Shown: positions 16,469 to 25,810, counted from the stretch's first letter. The stretch is DNA of 29,452 nucleotides from CAYQTO01 sp964420455 (GCA_964420455.1 CAYQTO010000023.1:1-29452), one strand, 5' to 3'. A program made the numbers and translations. The notes: generated from the sequence alone by a model not told the origin.

Positions 16469-19333
16469 ATGAGCCAGGCCCCGACGATGGAGCTCCCCAA
16501 GAATTTCCAGCCCCGCGAGGCCGAGGAGCGCTGGCGCACCTTCTGGGACGAGCAAGGCTTCTTTCACGCCGACGTGACCGACGCCGCGGACCCCTACGTG
16601 ATCGTGATCCCGCCTCCGAACGTGACGGCAGCCCTGCACCTTGGCCATGGCCTCGTCCAGACCATTCAGGACGTGCTGATCCGCCACCACCGGATGCGGG
16701 GGCGCAACACGCTGTGGGTTCCGGGGACAGACCATGCGGGGATCGCGACGCAGCACGTGGTGGTGGAGAAGCTCCGGGCGGAGGGGCGCACGCGCCAGGA
16801 ACTTGGCCGAGAGGCCTTCGTCGAGGAGGTCTGGCGCCACAAGGACGAGTTCCACGCGCGCATCACCAACCAGATCAAGCTGCTGGGCTGCTCCTGCGAT
16901 TGGGAGCGAGAGGCGTTCACGCTCGACGAGACGCGGGCCCGCGCGGTGCGCGTCGCCTTCAAGGCGCTCTACGATCAGGGGCTGATCTATCGCGGCCAGT
17001 ACATGATCAACTGGGACCCCGTGTCGCTGACGGCGCTGGCCGACGACGAGGTCGACTACGAGGAGGAGCAGGGCCACCTCTGGCATCTGAAATACCCCTT
17101 CACCGACGGCAGCGGCCGCTTTGCCGTGGTGGCGACCACCCGCCCCGAGACCATGCTGGGCGACACCGCGGTGGCGGTGAACCCGGCCGACGAGCGCTAC
17201 GCCGGCGTGATTGGCCAGGAGGTGGAACTCCCCCTCACCGGGCGCCGCATTCCCATCATCGCCGATGATTTCGTAAAGCGCGACTTCGGCTCGGGCATGG
17301 TGAAGATCACGCCGGCGCACGATCCCAACGACTTTGCCTGTGGCGAGCGCCACGGGCTGCCGCTGATCACCATTTTCACCGAGGACGCGCGGGTGAACGA
17401 CAACGCGCCGGAGCCCTATCGGGGCCTCGACCGGTACGAGGCGCGGGAACGCGTGGTGGCGGACCTCAAGGCCGCCGGTCTCCTCGACCGCATCGAGAAG
17501 CATGTGCACCGGGTGGGACGCGGTTACCGGTCGAAGGCCATCGTGGAGCCGCGCGTGTCCGACCAGTGGTTCGTCAAGGTGGGCCCCCTCGCGGAGATGG
17601 CGGTCCGCGCCGTTCGCCAAGGCGAAGTGCGCCTTATCCCCGCCCAGCAGGAGACGACCTTCTTCAACTGGATGGAGAACCTCCGCGACTGGTGCATCAG
17701 CCGCCAGCTGTGGTGGGGCCACCGCATCCCCATCTGGTACCGCAAGGAGGACCGGTCGGTGAGGATCTGCTGGGACGGCGAGGGGGTGCCGCCGGAGGTG
17801 GCGGCGCAACCGGATGCCTGGGAACAGGATCCGGACGTCCTCGACACCTGGTTCTCCTCCGGCCTGTGGCCCTTCAGCGTCATGGGCTGGCCCGACGAAA
17901 CGGCGGACCTCCGCAAATACTTCCCCACCAGCGTCCTCGTCACCGGCCACGACATCCTGTTCTTCTGGGTCGCCCGCATGATCATGATGTCCTACGGCCT
18001 CACGGGCCAGCGCCCCTTTGCCGACGTGTTCCTCCACGGGCTGATCTTCGGGAAGACCTACTACCGACGCCGCGGTGGCGATCTCGAATTGGTCCGCCCC
18101 GAGGAGCGCCGCGAACTTGGCCTCGACGACATGGACTCCCCCCCCGCCGGCATCGAGTTCAAATGGGAGAAGATGTCGAAGACGAAGGGGAACGGGATCG
18201 ACCCGATCGAGATGTTCGACCTGTTCGGCGTGGACCCGGTCCGCATCGCGCTCATCGCCTACAGCGGCCAGTCCCGCACCATCGAAATCGACAAGCAGCG
18301 CATCGCCGGATACCGCAACTTCATCAACAAGCTGTGGAACGCGTCGCGCTTCGTCCTTGCGGCAACGGCGGACCTCTCGCCGGAGGAATTCCGCGCGGGC
18401 GTCCCCGAGGCAGACCTCCAGGCGGAGGATCGCTGGATCCTCCACCGCCTCTCGGAGTGTATAGACAAATCCCTCCACGCAATCGAGTCCTACGAGCTCG
18501 ACCAGTATGTGGCGGCGATCTACCACTTCCTCTGGGACGAGTACTGCGACTGGTACCTGGAACTGGTGAAGTCGCGCGTCTATACGAAGGGCCCCCATGG
18601 GTCCGCTTCAGCCCGCGCGGCGAGCGTCACCCTGCTCGTTGCCCTCGAGCAGGTGCTCCGGCTCCTACACCCGTTGATCCCCTACGCGACCGAGGAAATC
18701 TGGCACCTGTTGCGGCAGCGGCTGACGGGAGCCGGGACGGGCGAGGATGCCCCCGCCGCGCCGGATCACGGACAGGTCCTGGGGTTCGCGGACGGCTTCG
18801 GAGCGAGGAGTTGCTGCGTGGCGCCATGGCCCGACCGCCGGGATTTTCGTGACGACGCGGCCTGTGATTCCGTCGACTTCCTCCAGACCGTCGTGACCGC
18901 GATCCGCAACATCCGCGGCGAGATGAACGTGCCGGCGGACCGCAAGGTGGACGTCCGCGTGGCCCATCCGGTCGAGGAGCGCCGGAGCACCGTTCTGGCC
19001 GCCGAGGCACAAATCCTGGCACTCGCCTCCGTCCAATCCGTCCACGTCGCTCCGGAACATCCCGACGCCGCCTTCGCCAGCGTGTTTGTCCGAGGCGACC
19101 TCCGCATCCAGGTTCTCCTGCCCGAGGAACTCCGTGAGGCCGAGGTGGCCCGCCTCCAGAAGGAGATCGGCAAGCTCGAGAAGGGTGCCCAGGGCACCCG
19201 CGGCAAGCTGGCGAACGAAAAATTCGTCGCCAACGCGCCGGATGACGTCGTTGCCAAGGAGAAGGAGAAACTCGCCAAGTACGAGGCGGACCTTGATGAG
19301 CTCCGGGGGAAGCTGGCCGCCCTCGGCGGGTAA
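16469..19333 (+). CDS. valS: Valyl-tRNA synthetase
   Basis: A 954-residue class I aminoacyl-tRNA synthetase that charges tRNA-Val. The start at ATG 16469 (or 16487) is chosen because upstream sequence is arginine-rich and unlike the family. The HIGH motif is HLGHG (57-61), preceded by PPPNVT. The CP1 editing domain shows ATTRPETMLGD and GSGMVKITPAHDPND. WCISRQLWWGHRIP is a ValRS hallmark. KMSKTKGN begins at K568, with Thr in place of the second Ser. The anticodon-binding domain and a C-terminal coiled coil (about 885-950) complete the protein. Length is normal. It is divergent from the kinase gene and convergent with the thioredoxin gene, with 22 bases between stops. Confidence 0.98.
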   Translation: MSQAPTMELPKNFQPREAEERWRTFWDEQGFFHADVTDAADPYVIVIPPPNVTAALHLGHGLVQTIQDVLIRHHRMRGRNTLWVPGTDHAGIATQHVVVEKLRAEGRTRQELGREAFVEEVWRHKDEFHARITNQIKLLGCSCDWEREAFTLDETRARAVRVAFKALYDQGLIYRGQYMINWDPVSLTALADDEVDYEEEQGHLWHLKYPFTDGSGRFAVVATTRPETMLGDTAVAVNPADERYAGVIGQEVELPLTGRRIPIIADDFVKRDFGSGMVKITPAHDPNDFACGERHGLPLITIFTEDARVNDNAPEPYRGLDRYEARERVVADLKAAGLLDRIEKHVHRVGRGYRSKAIVEPRVSDQWFVKVGPLAEMAVRAVRQGEVRLIPAQQETTFFNWMENLRDWCISRQLWWGHRIPIWYRKEDRSVRICWDGEGVPPEVAAQPDAWEQDPDVLDTWFSSGLWPFSVMGWPDETADLRKYFPTSVLVTGHDILFFWVARMIMMSYGLTGQRPFADVFLHGLIFGKTYYRRRGGDLELVRPEERRELGLDDMDSPPAGIEFKWEKMSKTKGNGIDPIEMFDLFGVDPVRIALIAYSGQSRTIEIDKQRIAGYRNFINKLWNASRFVLAATADLSPEEFRAGVPEADLQAEDRWILHRLSECIDKSLHAIESYELDQYVAAIYHFLWDEYCDWYLELVKSRVYTKGPHGSASARAASVTLLVALEQVLRLLHPLIPYATEEIWHLLRQRLTGAGTGEDAPAAPDHGQVLGFADGFGARSCCVAPWPDRRDFRDDAACDSVDFLQTVVTAIRNIRGEMNVPADRKVDVRVAHPVEERRSTVLAAEAQILALASVQSVHVAPEHPDAAFASVFVRGDLRIQVLLPEELREAEVARLQKEIGKLEKGAQGTRGKLANEKFVANAPDDVVAKEKEKLAKYEADLDELRGKLAALGG

Positions 19334-19355
19334 CTCGGCGTCTCTTCGGGCCGGG

Positions 19356-20369
19356 CTACTCGGCCAGGTATTCGCGGAGGAGCGCCGCGTCGTTCCGCCA
19401 AAGGAGCATCGGGTGCCCCTGCCAGACGACGATGCCGTCCGGATTGGCAAGAAAGGCGTTGGGGATGCCGCGGACTTCGAGGCGCTTGATGGCGCGCCCC
19501 TGGGTGTCGGTGCCGATGGGCTGCTCGAGGCCGGCTTCGCGGACGTAGCGGCGGACGGTCCCGATGGGCTCGTCGCTGACAGCCAGTGTGACCAGTCGGT
19601 CGACAAATTGATGGTGAAGAGGGTCCGCCATCTCGAGCGTCTCGCGGCATGGGCCGCACCAGGTCGCCCAGAAGTCGACGAGCAGGAACTTCCCTTCCGT
19701 GTCTGCCGGTGGAGGTGTCACCCACTGCTCCACGGGCACGTCGGGCGCCCGCTTGCCGCGAAGGTCGACGGCGCCGATCTCGGGATTGAAGAGGCCGCTG
19801 CCCGGTGGAGGCCCGGCGGCGGACCCGCCACGGACGAGCATTTCCGGCACCGGCTCCCCCGCCACGAGCGCCTCCATCACCGCCCGAAACTCCGCCTCCC
19901 GCGGGTAGTCGCCATAGCCTGCGTGTTGGTAGACGATCCTGCCCGTCTCGTCCAGAATCAACGTCCGCGGCAAGCCGTCCTCCGCCACCGAGGCGAACAT
20001 CTCCATGTTGGGATCCGCGTGGACGGGAAAGGTGAGGGAAAGGCGGCGGGCAAGTCCGGCCGTGTCCTCGTCCGTGGCACCAACGGCGACGGCGGCGACG
20101 CGGATGTCCTCCTCGCCCAAGGGAGACGCGATGAATTCCTGGATGGCGCGGAGGCTTGCCTCGCAGCGCTGGTTCTCGCAGGAGATGAACTGGATCAGCG
20201 TGGCGGCGGGAAGGTCCGACCCCGGGACTCCGAACACGTGCGTATAGACAACCGCGGGGACCGGTTCGCCGAGGCGGGCGAGGAAGGCCCGGTCCGGCTC
20301 GCCGGCGGTGGCAATCCCGGCCACGAACAGCAGCGCGCCGAGCGCGCCGGCGGCCCGGCGGCCGATCAT
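19356..20369 (-). CDS. Exported protein with two thioredoxin-fold domains (peroxiredoxin-like plus TlpA-like)
   Basis: A 337-residue protein with an N-terminal signal peptide (RR, hydrophobic core, cleavage near residue 22). The first domain (about 35-180) is AhpC/redoxin-like but carries C64-x4-C69 where a CxxC would be expected. The second (about 205-337) is TlpA-like, with WCGPC (C238, C241) and the cis-proline motif GIPNAFL (P303). It is probably a periplasmic thiol-disulfide oxidoreductase. Start ATG 20369 is favoured over ATG 20384: GGAGG lies eight bases upstream, and ATGA overlaps the pyrR stop by four bases, indicating translational coupling. It is third in the purD-pyrR operon. Substrates are unknown. 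Confidence 0.85.
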   Translation of the reverse strand: MIGRRAAGALGALLFVAGIATAGEPDRAFLARLGEPVPAVVYTHVFGVPGSDLPAATLIQFISCENQRCEASLRAIQEFIASPLGEEDIRVAAVAVGATDEDTAGLARRLSLTFPVHADPNMEMFASVAEDGLPRTLILDETGRIVYQHAGYGDYPREAEFRAVMEALVAGEPVPEMLVRGGSAAGPPPGSGLFNPEIGAVDLRGKRAPDVPVEQWVTPPPADTEGKFLLVDFWATWCGPCRETLEMADPLHHQFVDRLVTLAVSDEPIGTVRRYVREAGLEQPIGTDTQGRAIKRLEVRGIPNAFLANPDGIVVWQGHPMLLWRNDAALLREYLAE

Positions 20370-20971
20370 GATTCGTCCCTCCATTCCAGGACCACCTTGT
20401 CCTCGTCGTCAGTTTCCTCGAGAAGGACGCGGACGTGTTGGGCGGGGTCGGTATCGATGCGCAGGGCGGCGTAGTCGGGGGCGATGGGGTATTCGCGGAG
20501 GCCGCGGTCGACAAGGACGGCGAGTCGAATCAGCGCGGGCCGGCCAAAGTCGCAAATCTCGTCCATGGCCGCGCGGATCGTCCGCCCCGTATAGAGCACA
20601 TCATCGACGAGGACGACGACGGCGCCGGTGACGTCGAAGGGGATCTCGGAACCGCGGACCGTGGGGTCGGGAGTCAGGCGCGAGAGGTCGTCGCGATAGA
20701 AGGTGATGTCGAGATCGCCGATGGCCACGATATCGCCATAGCGCTCCTCGAGGAGGGGCCGGAGCCGCTCGGCGAGAATGACGCCGCGGGTGCGGATGCC
20801 GAGGATTGCGAGGCCATGGGGCGAAGGGAACTCCCCATGGATGGCATCGGCGAGCTTGCCGAGAGCCTCCTGGAGCTTCTTGGCGGACATGAGGGTGCGG
20901 GGCGTGCGGTCGGGCTTGGTGTCAGGCTTTGCCGCCGGCTTGCGGGTGGTGCTGCGTCGGGCGGGGCTCAT
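20366..20971 (-). CDS. pyrR: PyrR: pyrimidine operon regulator / uracil phosphoribosyltransferase
   Basis: A 201-residue PRTase-fold protein. The body from about residue 28 matches PyrR closely: ILGIRTRGVILAERL, LDITFYRDDLS, the PRPP loop VVVLVDDVLYTGRT (118-131), RLAVLVDRG and LEETDDEDKVV. PyrR proteins bind pyr mRNA to control attenuation and/or make UMP from uracil and PRPP. The first 27 residues are a basic, proline-rich extension (RRSTTRKPAAK) not usual in the family; an internal ATG at 20890 would remove it. The upstream start at 20971 is preferred because ATGA overlaps the purD stop. No pyr biosynthesis gene or PyrR-binding leader is seen nearby. Confidence 0.93.
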   Translation of the reverse strand: MSPARRSTTRKPAAKPDTKPDRTPRTLMSAKKLQEALGKLADAIHGEFPSPHGLAILGIRTRGVILAERLRPLLEERYGDIVAIGDLDITFYRDDLSRLTPDPTVRGSEIPFDVTGAVVVLVDDVLYTGRTIRAAMDEICDFGRPALIRLAVLVDRGLREYPIAPDYAALRIDTDPAQHVRVLLEETDDEDKVVLEWRDES

Positions 20972-22293
20972 GGAAACGACCGCTTTTCCAGGGCGCGTGC
21001 GCCGATGTCGGTCCGCATGTGGCGCCCCTCGAAGGTGATGGAACGGGCCACTTCGTAGGCGCGCTCGTGGGCCCGCGCAAGGCTGACATCGCGTGCGGTG
21101 CAGGAAAGAACGCGCCCGCCGGCCGTCACCACCCGTCCGTCCTGCCTCGTCGTGCCCGCGTGAAAGACCATCACGTCGTCGACATCGTCCCACTGGTCGA
21201 GCCCGTCGATGGGGAAGCCGTTCTTGTAGCTGCCGGGGTATCCGCCGGAGGCGAGGACGACGGTGACGGCGTGCTCGGGGCGGGTGCCGATGAAAGTCGG
21301 CGCGGCGGCGGCCTCCCGCGCGGTGGCGGCCATGGTGAGGGGCCCGAGGCGGCCCTCCGCACACGCCAGCAGGATCTCGCCCAGGTCGCCGTCCACCAGT
21401 GGCAGCACCACCTGGGTCTCCGGGTCCCCAAAGCGGCAGTTGAACTCGACCACGCGTGGGCCCTCGGCCGTCAGCATGAGCCCGGCATAGAGCACGCCGC
21501 GGTAGTCGATGCCGCGATTGGCGAGTTCCGCCAGCGTCGGGCGGAGGACTTCGCTGAAGGCCGCGGTGAAGGTCTCCTCGCCCACAAAGGGCGTGGGCGC
21601 GTAGGCACCCATGCCGCCGGTGTTTGGCCCCCGGTCGCCGTCAAGGGCCCGCTTGTGGTCCTGCGCCGCCACCAGGGGAAAGACCGTCGTCCCGTCGCAA
21701 AGGCCAAAGATCGATGCTTCGATGCCCTCCATGAACTCCTCCACGAGGATGCGACGGCTCGACGCGCCGAAGCGACCTTCGACGAGGTTCTCGTCGATCG
21801 CCCGGTCCGCCTCCTCGCGCGTCTGAGCGACAGTCACCCCCTTGCCGGCGGCCAACCCGTCCGCCTTGATGACCACCGGCAGCCCGAGCGTGCGGGCGAA
21901 GTCCTTCGCCTTGTCCGCGTCGTCAAAAGATTCCGCCTGGGCGGTGGGCACGCCGGCGGCCGCCATGACTTCCTTGGCGAATTGCTTCGATGCCTCGAGG
22001 CGGGCGCCGTCCGCATTCGGGCCAAAGACGGCGTGGCCGGCCCTGCGAAGGGCATCGCCCAGCCCCGCGGCGAGCGGCGCCTCGGGCCCGATGACAACCA
22101 GGTCCGGTTTGTATTCCGCCGCGAGGGCGACCCATGACGCGTTCGACTTCAGGTCGGCCTTTGGCGTTTCGGCAACCTGTGCGATTCCCGGGTTCCCGTT
22201 CGGACACACGACCCGCGTTACGGAATCGGACCGCCTGAGCCGCCAGGCCAGCGCGTGCTCGCGGGCGCCGCCCCCCACCAGCAGGATCTTCAT
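20968..22293 (-). CDS. purD: Phosphoribosylamine-glycine ligase (GARS)
   Basis: The 441-residue ATP-grasp enzyme for the second step of de novo purine synthesis: 5-phosphoribosylamine + glycine + ATP to GAR. The N-terminus MKILLVGGGAREHALAW is canonical. Other signatures are VVIGPEAPLAAGL, VIKADGLAAGKGV, GDRGPNTGGMGAY, and VVEFNCRFGDPETQ at the metal/ATP site. The length is a little above the usual 420-430. It is the first gene of an apparent purD-pyrR-thioredoxin operon joined by two 4-base ATGA overlaps. Confidence 0.98.
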   Translation of the reverse strand: MKILLVGGGAREHALAWRLRRSDSVTRVVCPNGNPGIAQVAETPKADLKSNASWVALAAEYKPDLVVIGPEAPLAAGLGDALRRAGHAVFGPNADGARLEASKQFAKEVMAAAGVPTAQAESFDDADKAKDFARTLGLPVVIKADGLAAGKGVTVAQTREEADRAIDENLVEGRFGASSRRILVEEFMEGIEASIFGLCDGTTVFPLVAAQDHKRALDGDRGPNTGGMGAYAPTPFVGEETFTAAFSEVLRPTLAELANRGIDYRGVLYAGLMLTAEGPRVVEFNCRFGDPETQVVLPLVDGDLGEILLACAEGRLGPLTMAATAREAAAAPTFIGTRPEHAVTVVLASGGYPGSYKNGFPIDGLDQWDDVDDVMVFHAGTTRQDGRVVTAGGRVLSCTARDVSLARAHERAYEVARSITFEGRHMRTDIGARALEKRSFP

Positions 22294-22474
22294 CGTTGCG
22301 ATTTCCCTTCGCCGAGCAGTGGCCCCGCGGGCCCCAAACCTTCACCCAAGCGACCCCGCCCCCCCCGGCGCAAGCAACCATGTGGATGGGGCGGGGCGGG
22401 TTTTCCGTTGCATCTTCAGAATTGCCAACACCTGCTACGCTTTAACACAGCGGTTCAAGTTTCGGTGCAAAATA
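22294..22474. other. Divergent intergenic region between purD and the glycosyltransferase gene
   Basis: The left half (to about 22400) is G+C-rich like the rest of the window, including a CCCCGCCCCCCCCGG tract. From about 22405 the composition turns A/T-rich and continues so through the glycosyltransferase gene. TTGCCA (about 22424) with TTTAACA further on is only a loose promoter match. No ribosome-binding site stands out before ATG 22475. Confidence 0.4.
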
Positions 22475-23950
22475 ATGGTTGACAAAAACTCGAAGAAAAA
22501 GACCGAGACTTGGCCGACGCTTGGTCGTACGCTCTTACTCGCTCTAGCGTGGTCGGCACTAATGTTGGGTGTACTTCTCCGAGCAGTCTTCCTCCTGCGC
22601 GAGGATGCTTGGTACGACGAGGCATGGTCGATCTACGTTGCCTCGCTCGACTGGAACGCGATGCTGTCGTGGCTTTCTGGGGATATACACCCTTACCTCT
22701 ACCATATTTTCATCAAGTATGCTACCGCCCCTTTTGGTGGCCCGTCCTTGCTCTCGGTACGCCTTGTTTCCCTTTCGTGCGGCGTGTTGGCGATACTGAG
22801 TGCGGGTTACTTTTGTCGATTTTTGGAGCATCGAATTGCCCCTTCCGCCCTCGTTGCGATGGCAGTGCTCGCTTGGATGCCGAATCATTTACATTATTCC
22901 ATGGAGGCTCGCATGTATGCTCCCGCGGGCCTGCTACTTTTTGTTGCGTCGGGTGGGTGGCTTGTAATTTGGCAAAGAAGGCCTACCGCTTATCGTTGGG
23001 TGTTCTTTCTTTTGGGACCTTTGGCTGCTGCTTCTGCTATTTCTTTTCACTACGTTACGGCCATCCAATTAACGATTTTCGGATTGATTGTAGCGCCATG
23101 GCGTGGATGCAAGTTTCAGTGGCGTGACTGGCTTTTATACTGGGGAGCGGGAGCTGTGCTTGCTCTGCCCACAGTTATCGAGCTTGCATGGCGTCTCCAT
23201 AGTATTCACTCGGTAAGCGGCTGGATGCCTTATCCCAGTTTTCCAGACTTGCTGCGCTCCGTCTCCCGTTTGGTCTTTCTTCACAATGAGCTCAGCTTCG
23301 CAAGGGACGAAGCTTGGTGGCAGTGGCTGCTTGATGCAAGCTCATTGCTCTTGTTGGTTTGGGCACTCAGCGGACTGACTCGCCTCAGCCGTAAGCATTT
23401 CTCTTGGGTTGCTCCGATACTCACAACATTCATTGTAGCCCATTTATTGCAGTGGACATTGACTCGCGTGGGCTTGAACGTATTCTTTTGGCCACGTTAT
23501 GGCTCGTTGCTCTTTCCGCTTCTAGCCATGGCAGCGGGACCTCTTGTGGTTGCCCTTTGGGAACGGTCATTGTTCGACCGTGCGGTCATCGTGGCTGTAT
23601 TGATGGTTGGTTTCGGTTCGTCCACGCACTATTCAATTCACAAAAGCCATCCGCATTTCGGCCCCGTCAGACACTATCTGGATACTCATCCCGAACAGCG
23701 GCCATTATACGTTTTTGGAAGCACGGCCTGGGCGGAATACATAGTAAATCTGGGGGAGGAGAACATTGAGAAAGGATCGGTCCTCTTTGGAAATGATACT
23801 CCGAACCAACTTCTCTTGGTTGTCAATGTTATCGAAGGGTATCGTCCTCCAGAAGAGGTAACGATCCTGAGCGAATGGCTTCCCCAACAGGAGACGATCG
23901 TCATCGAAGAGTCGGAACAATGGACTCTACTGAAGGTACTCCCTGAGTAG
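22475..23950 (+). CDS. GT39/ArnT-type membrane glycosyltransferase, lower G+C than neighbours
   Basis: A 491-residue polytopic membrane protein of the GT-C fold. After a basic cytoplasmic start (KNSKKK), the first membrane helix leads to a loop with D48-E49 in WYDEAW, the catalytic-site signature of PMT/ArnT-like enzymes that use lipid-linked sugars. YSMEARMYAP at about 145-155 is the second family motif. About ten hydrophobic segments follow, then a soluble C-terminal domain of about 110 residues on the outer face. It would transfer a sugar from a polyprenyl-phosphate donor to protein or lipid; the target is unknown. Codon use is much less G/C-biased than in its neighbours (many TTT, ATT, TCG, CTT), which suggests acquisition by transfer. 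Confidence 0.88.
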   Translation: MVDKNSKKKTETWPTLGRTLLLALAWSALMLGVLLRAVFLLREDAWYDEAWSIYVASLDWNAMLSWLSGDIHPYLYHIFIKYATAPFGGPSLLSVRLVSLSCGVLAILSAGYFCRFLEHRIAPSALVAMAVLAWMPNHLHYSMEARMYAPAGLLLFVASGGWLVIWQRRPTAYRWVFFLLGPLAAASAISFHYVTAIQLTIFGLIVAPWRGCKFQWRDWLLYWGAGAVLALPTVIELAWRLHSIHSVSGWMPYPSFPDLLRSVSRLVFLHNELSFARDEAWWQWLLDASSLLLLVWALSGLTRLSRKHFSWVAPILTTFIVAHLLQWTLTRVGLNVFFWPRYGSLLFPLLAMAAGPLVVALWERSLFDRAVIVAVLMVGFGSSTHYSIHKSHPHFGPVRHYLDTHPEQRPLYVFGSTAWAEYIVNLGEENIEKGSVLFGNDTPNQLLLVVNVIEGYRPPEEVTILSEWLPQQETIVIEESEQWTLLKVLPE

Positions 23951-23981
23951 TCACCCCGCCAGAGACTTAGTGGGACCATCG

Positions 23982-25646
23982 TTACTGACCTCCCCCCACA
24001 CGCCGGGCCCGCAGCCAGTGGACGTCGCCGGTGGCGTTGCGGATCACTCCCTCGATGTCCGGCTGGATGAGCATGGGCAGCGCATAGACATGGAGGGGGA
24101 TGATGGCGGCGTTGTCGCGGACGACGATGCGTTCGGCCTCGGCGAGGAGTTCCTCGCGGGTTGCGGGGTCGGCCTCGCGGCGGGCACGGGCCAGCAACTC
24201 GTCGTATCGTTCGTCGTGATGCCTCGGGCGGTTGAACGCGTTGCCGGACTCGAACAGTTCGAGGAAGGTCATCGGGTCCAGGTAATCGCCGTACCAGCCG
24301 TTGCGAAGGATCTGGAAGGCGCCGTCGCGGCCGCGCTGGAGGCGCACGCCCCACTCGACCTGTTGCAGACGGACGTCGGCACCGAGGGCCTCGCGCCACA
24401 TCGCCTGGAGTTGCTCTGCCACGAGCTTGTGGTCCTCGCCGGTGTTGTCGTAGGTGTACTCGATGGTGGGGAGAGGGTTGTCGGCCGTATATCCGGCCTC
24501 TGCGAGCAGGGCGCGGGCGGCCGCCGGGTCCGGAGCACCGACGAGGTCGCCGGCCCGGTCGCGGAAGGTGCCCTCGCCCGTGGCGGAGGGGAACCAGTCG
24601 GGAACGATGCCGCGAAGGGGGGTCTCGCCGCGGCGGAGGACCTGGCTCGTGATCAGCTCGCGGTCGACGGAGATCTGGAAGGCGCGGCGGACCCGCACGT
24701 CGTCGAAGGGGGGACGCTCGGTGTTGATGGCGAGGTAGTAGCTGCCGAAATTCAAGGCGTTGGTCCATGCGGGGGAGTTCCGCCACTCGTCCACGGTCGC
24801 CAGGTTCACCTTGTTGGTAATGTCGATGGAGGCGGAACGGAAGGCGGCCTCCTCGGTGGCGATGCTGGTGATAAAGTAGAACTCGACGGTTTCCCAGAAG
24901 AGGGCGTCGCGGTCCCACCAGGTCTCCGTCGGAACGGCGACGTAGCGGTCGTTGGGGCGAATGTCGGTCAGGCGAAAGGCGCCGTTGCCGACGAGCGTTT
25001 CCGGCGAGAGGGCCCAGTCGGCCCCGTGTTCGGCGATGATATCCTCGCGGAGGGGATAGAAGCAGGTGAGGTCGACAACGGTGGGGAAGAAGGGGGTGGG
25101 ACCGACGAGGCGAAAGCGCAGCGTCGTGTCGTCGATCGCCTCGACACCGTCAAAGGTCGCATCGGATTCGAGCCCGCCGGCATCGAAGTACTGCTGGGCG
25201 CCGTCGAGGAAGAGGAGGATGAGCTTGCTGTAGTCGGCGGCGGTGGCGGGGGTGGCCATGCGGCGGATACCATAGACGTAGTCGTGGGTGGTGACCGGCC
25301 GGCCGTCGTGCCAGCGGGCTTCCAGGCGAAGGCGAAAGGTCCATTCCGTATAGTCGTCGTTGGGCTCCCAGGAAACGGCGCCAGCGGGTTGGGGATTGGC
25401 GTCCTGGTCGAGCCAGACGAGCCCCTCGAAGACGGACTTTAGCACGCGGCTGCCGATGAGGCTGGTGTTGAGGGAGGGATCGAGCGTTTCGGGCTCGCCG
25501 CCGAGGTTGATGCGGAGGGTGGTGTCGAGGCCGGCGGCGCCGTCCGTGGCGGAGTCGGGGGCCTCGCGACAGGAGGAGAGGAGGAGAAGGAGCGGGAGCA
25601 GGGCGAGGGCGGCGCGCGGGAGCGGGAGCATCATCGGGGCGGACAT
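23982..25646 (-). CDS. Peptide ABC transporter substrate-binding lipoprotein (OppA-like, SBP family 5)
   Basis: A 554-residue extracytoplasmic binding protein. A lipoprotein signal (PRAALALL, then LSSC with C26 lipidated) is followed by GGEPETLDPSLN, the family 5 opening signature. The central region has WTFRLRLEARWHDGRPVTTHDYVYGIRR and FNFGSYYLAIN-like elements, with RRAFQISVDRE typical of OppA/DppA. It captures oligopeptides or similar ligands for an ABC importer. No permease or ATPase gene is adjacent, so the transporter must be elsewhere or the protein is used alone. ATG 25646 is kept as the start; ATG 25634 or 25631 is possible and has a better-spaced AGGA. It is convergent with the glycosyltransferase gene, 31 bases apart. 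Confidence 0.93.
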   Translation of the reverse strand: MSAPMMLPLPRAALALLPLLLLLSSCREAPDSATDGAAGLDTTLRINLGGEPETLDPSLNTSLIGSRVLKSVFEGLVWLDQDANPQPAGAVSWEPNDDYTEWTFRLRLEARWHDGRPVTTHDYVYGIRRMATPATAADYSKLILLFLDGAQQYFDAGGLESDATFDGVEAIDDTTLRFRLVGPTPFFPTVVDLTCFYPLREDIIAEHGADWALSPETLVGNGAFRLTDIRPNDRYVAVPTETWWDRDALFWETVEFYFITSIATEEAAFRSASIDITNKVNLATVDEWRNSPAWTNALNFGSYYLAINTERPPFDDVRVRRAFQISVDRELITSQVLRRGETPLRGIVPDWFPSATGEGTFRDRAGDLVGAPDPAAARALLAEAGYTADNPLPTIEYTYDNTGEDHKLVAEQLQAMWREALGADVRLQQVEWGVRLQRGRDGAFQILRNGWYGDYLDPMTFLELFESGNAFNRPRHHDERYDELLARARREADPATREELLAEAERIVVRDNAAIIPLHVYALPMLIQPDIEGVIRNATGDVHWLRARRVGGGQ

Positions 25647-25810
25647 CCTGTGGTTGGTGATGGCGGAGGTTGGAGCGGACCCGGCCCTCCGGCAAGCGAA
25701 AGGGTCCGCACCTTGGTGTTGCGGCGGGCCGGGCGGACTGCGGTAACAGGCAGCCCTCGCGAGGCCGTCTCCACAGGCCCGCGGGACGATCGCCCCAGGA
25801 GCCCCGCCGC
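25647..25810. other. Divergent promoter region between the oppA-like gene and leuS
   Basis: 164 G+C-rich bases. I saw no T-box, no clear -35/-10 pair and no hairpin worth naming. AGGAG at about 25798 is the ribosome-binding site for leuS. Confidence 0.4.

Noticed and set aside
16208..18598. 796-codon minus-strand open frame opposite valS
   Set aside because: Antisense shadow of valS with no recognisable domain and biased composition. The same applies to the 993-codon frame at 25631-28612 opposite leuS.
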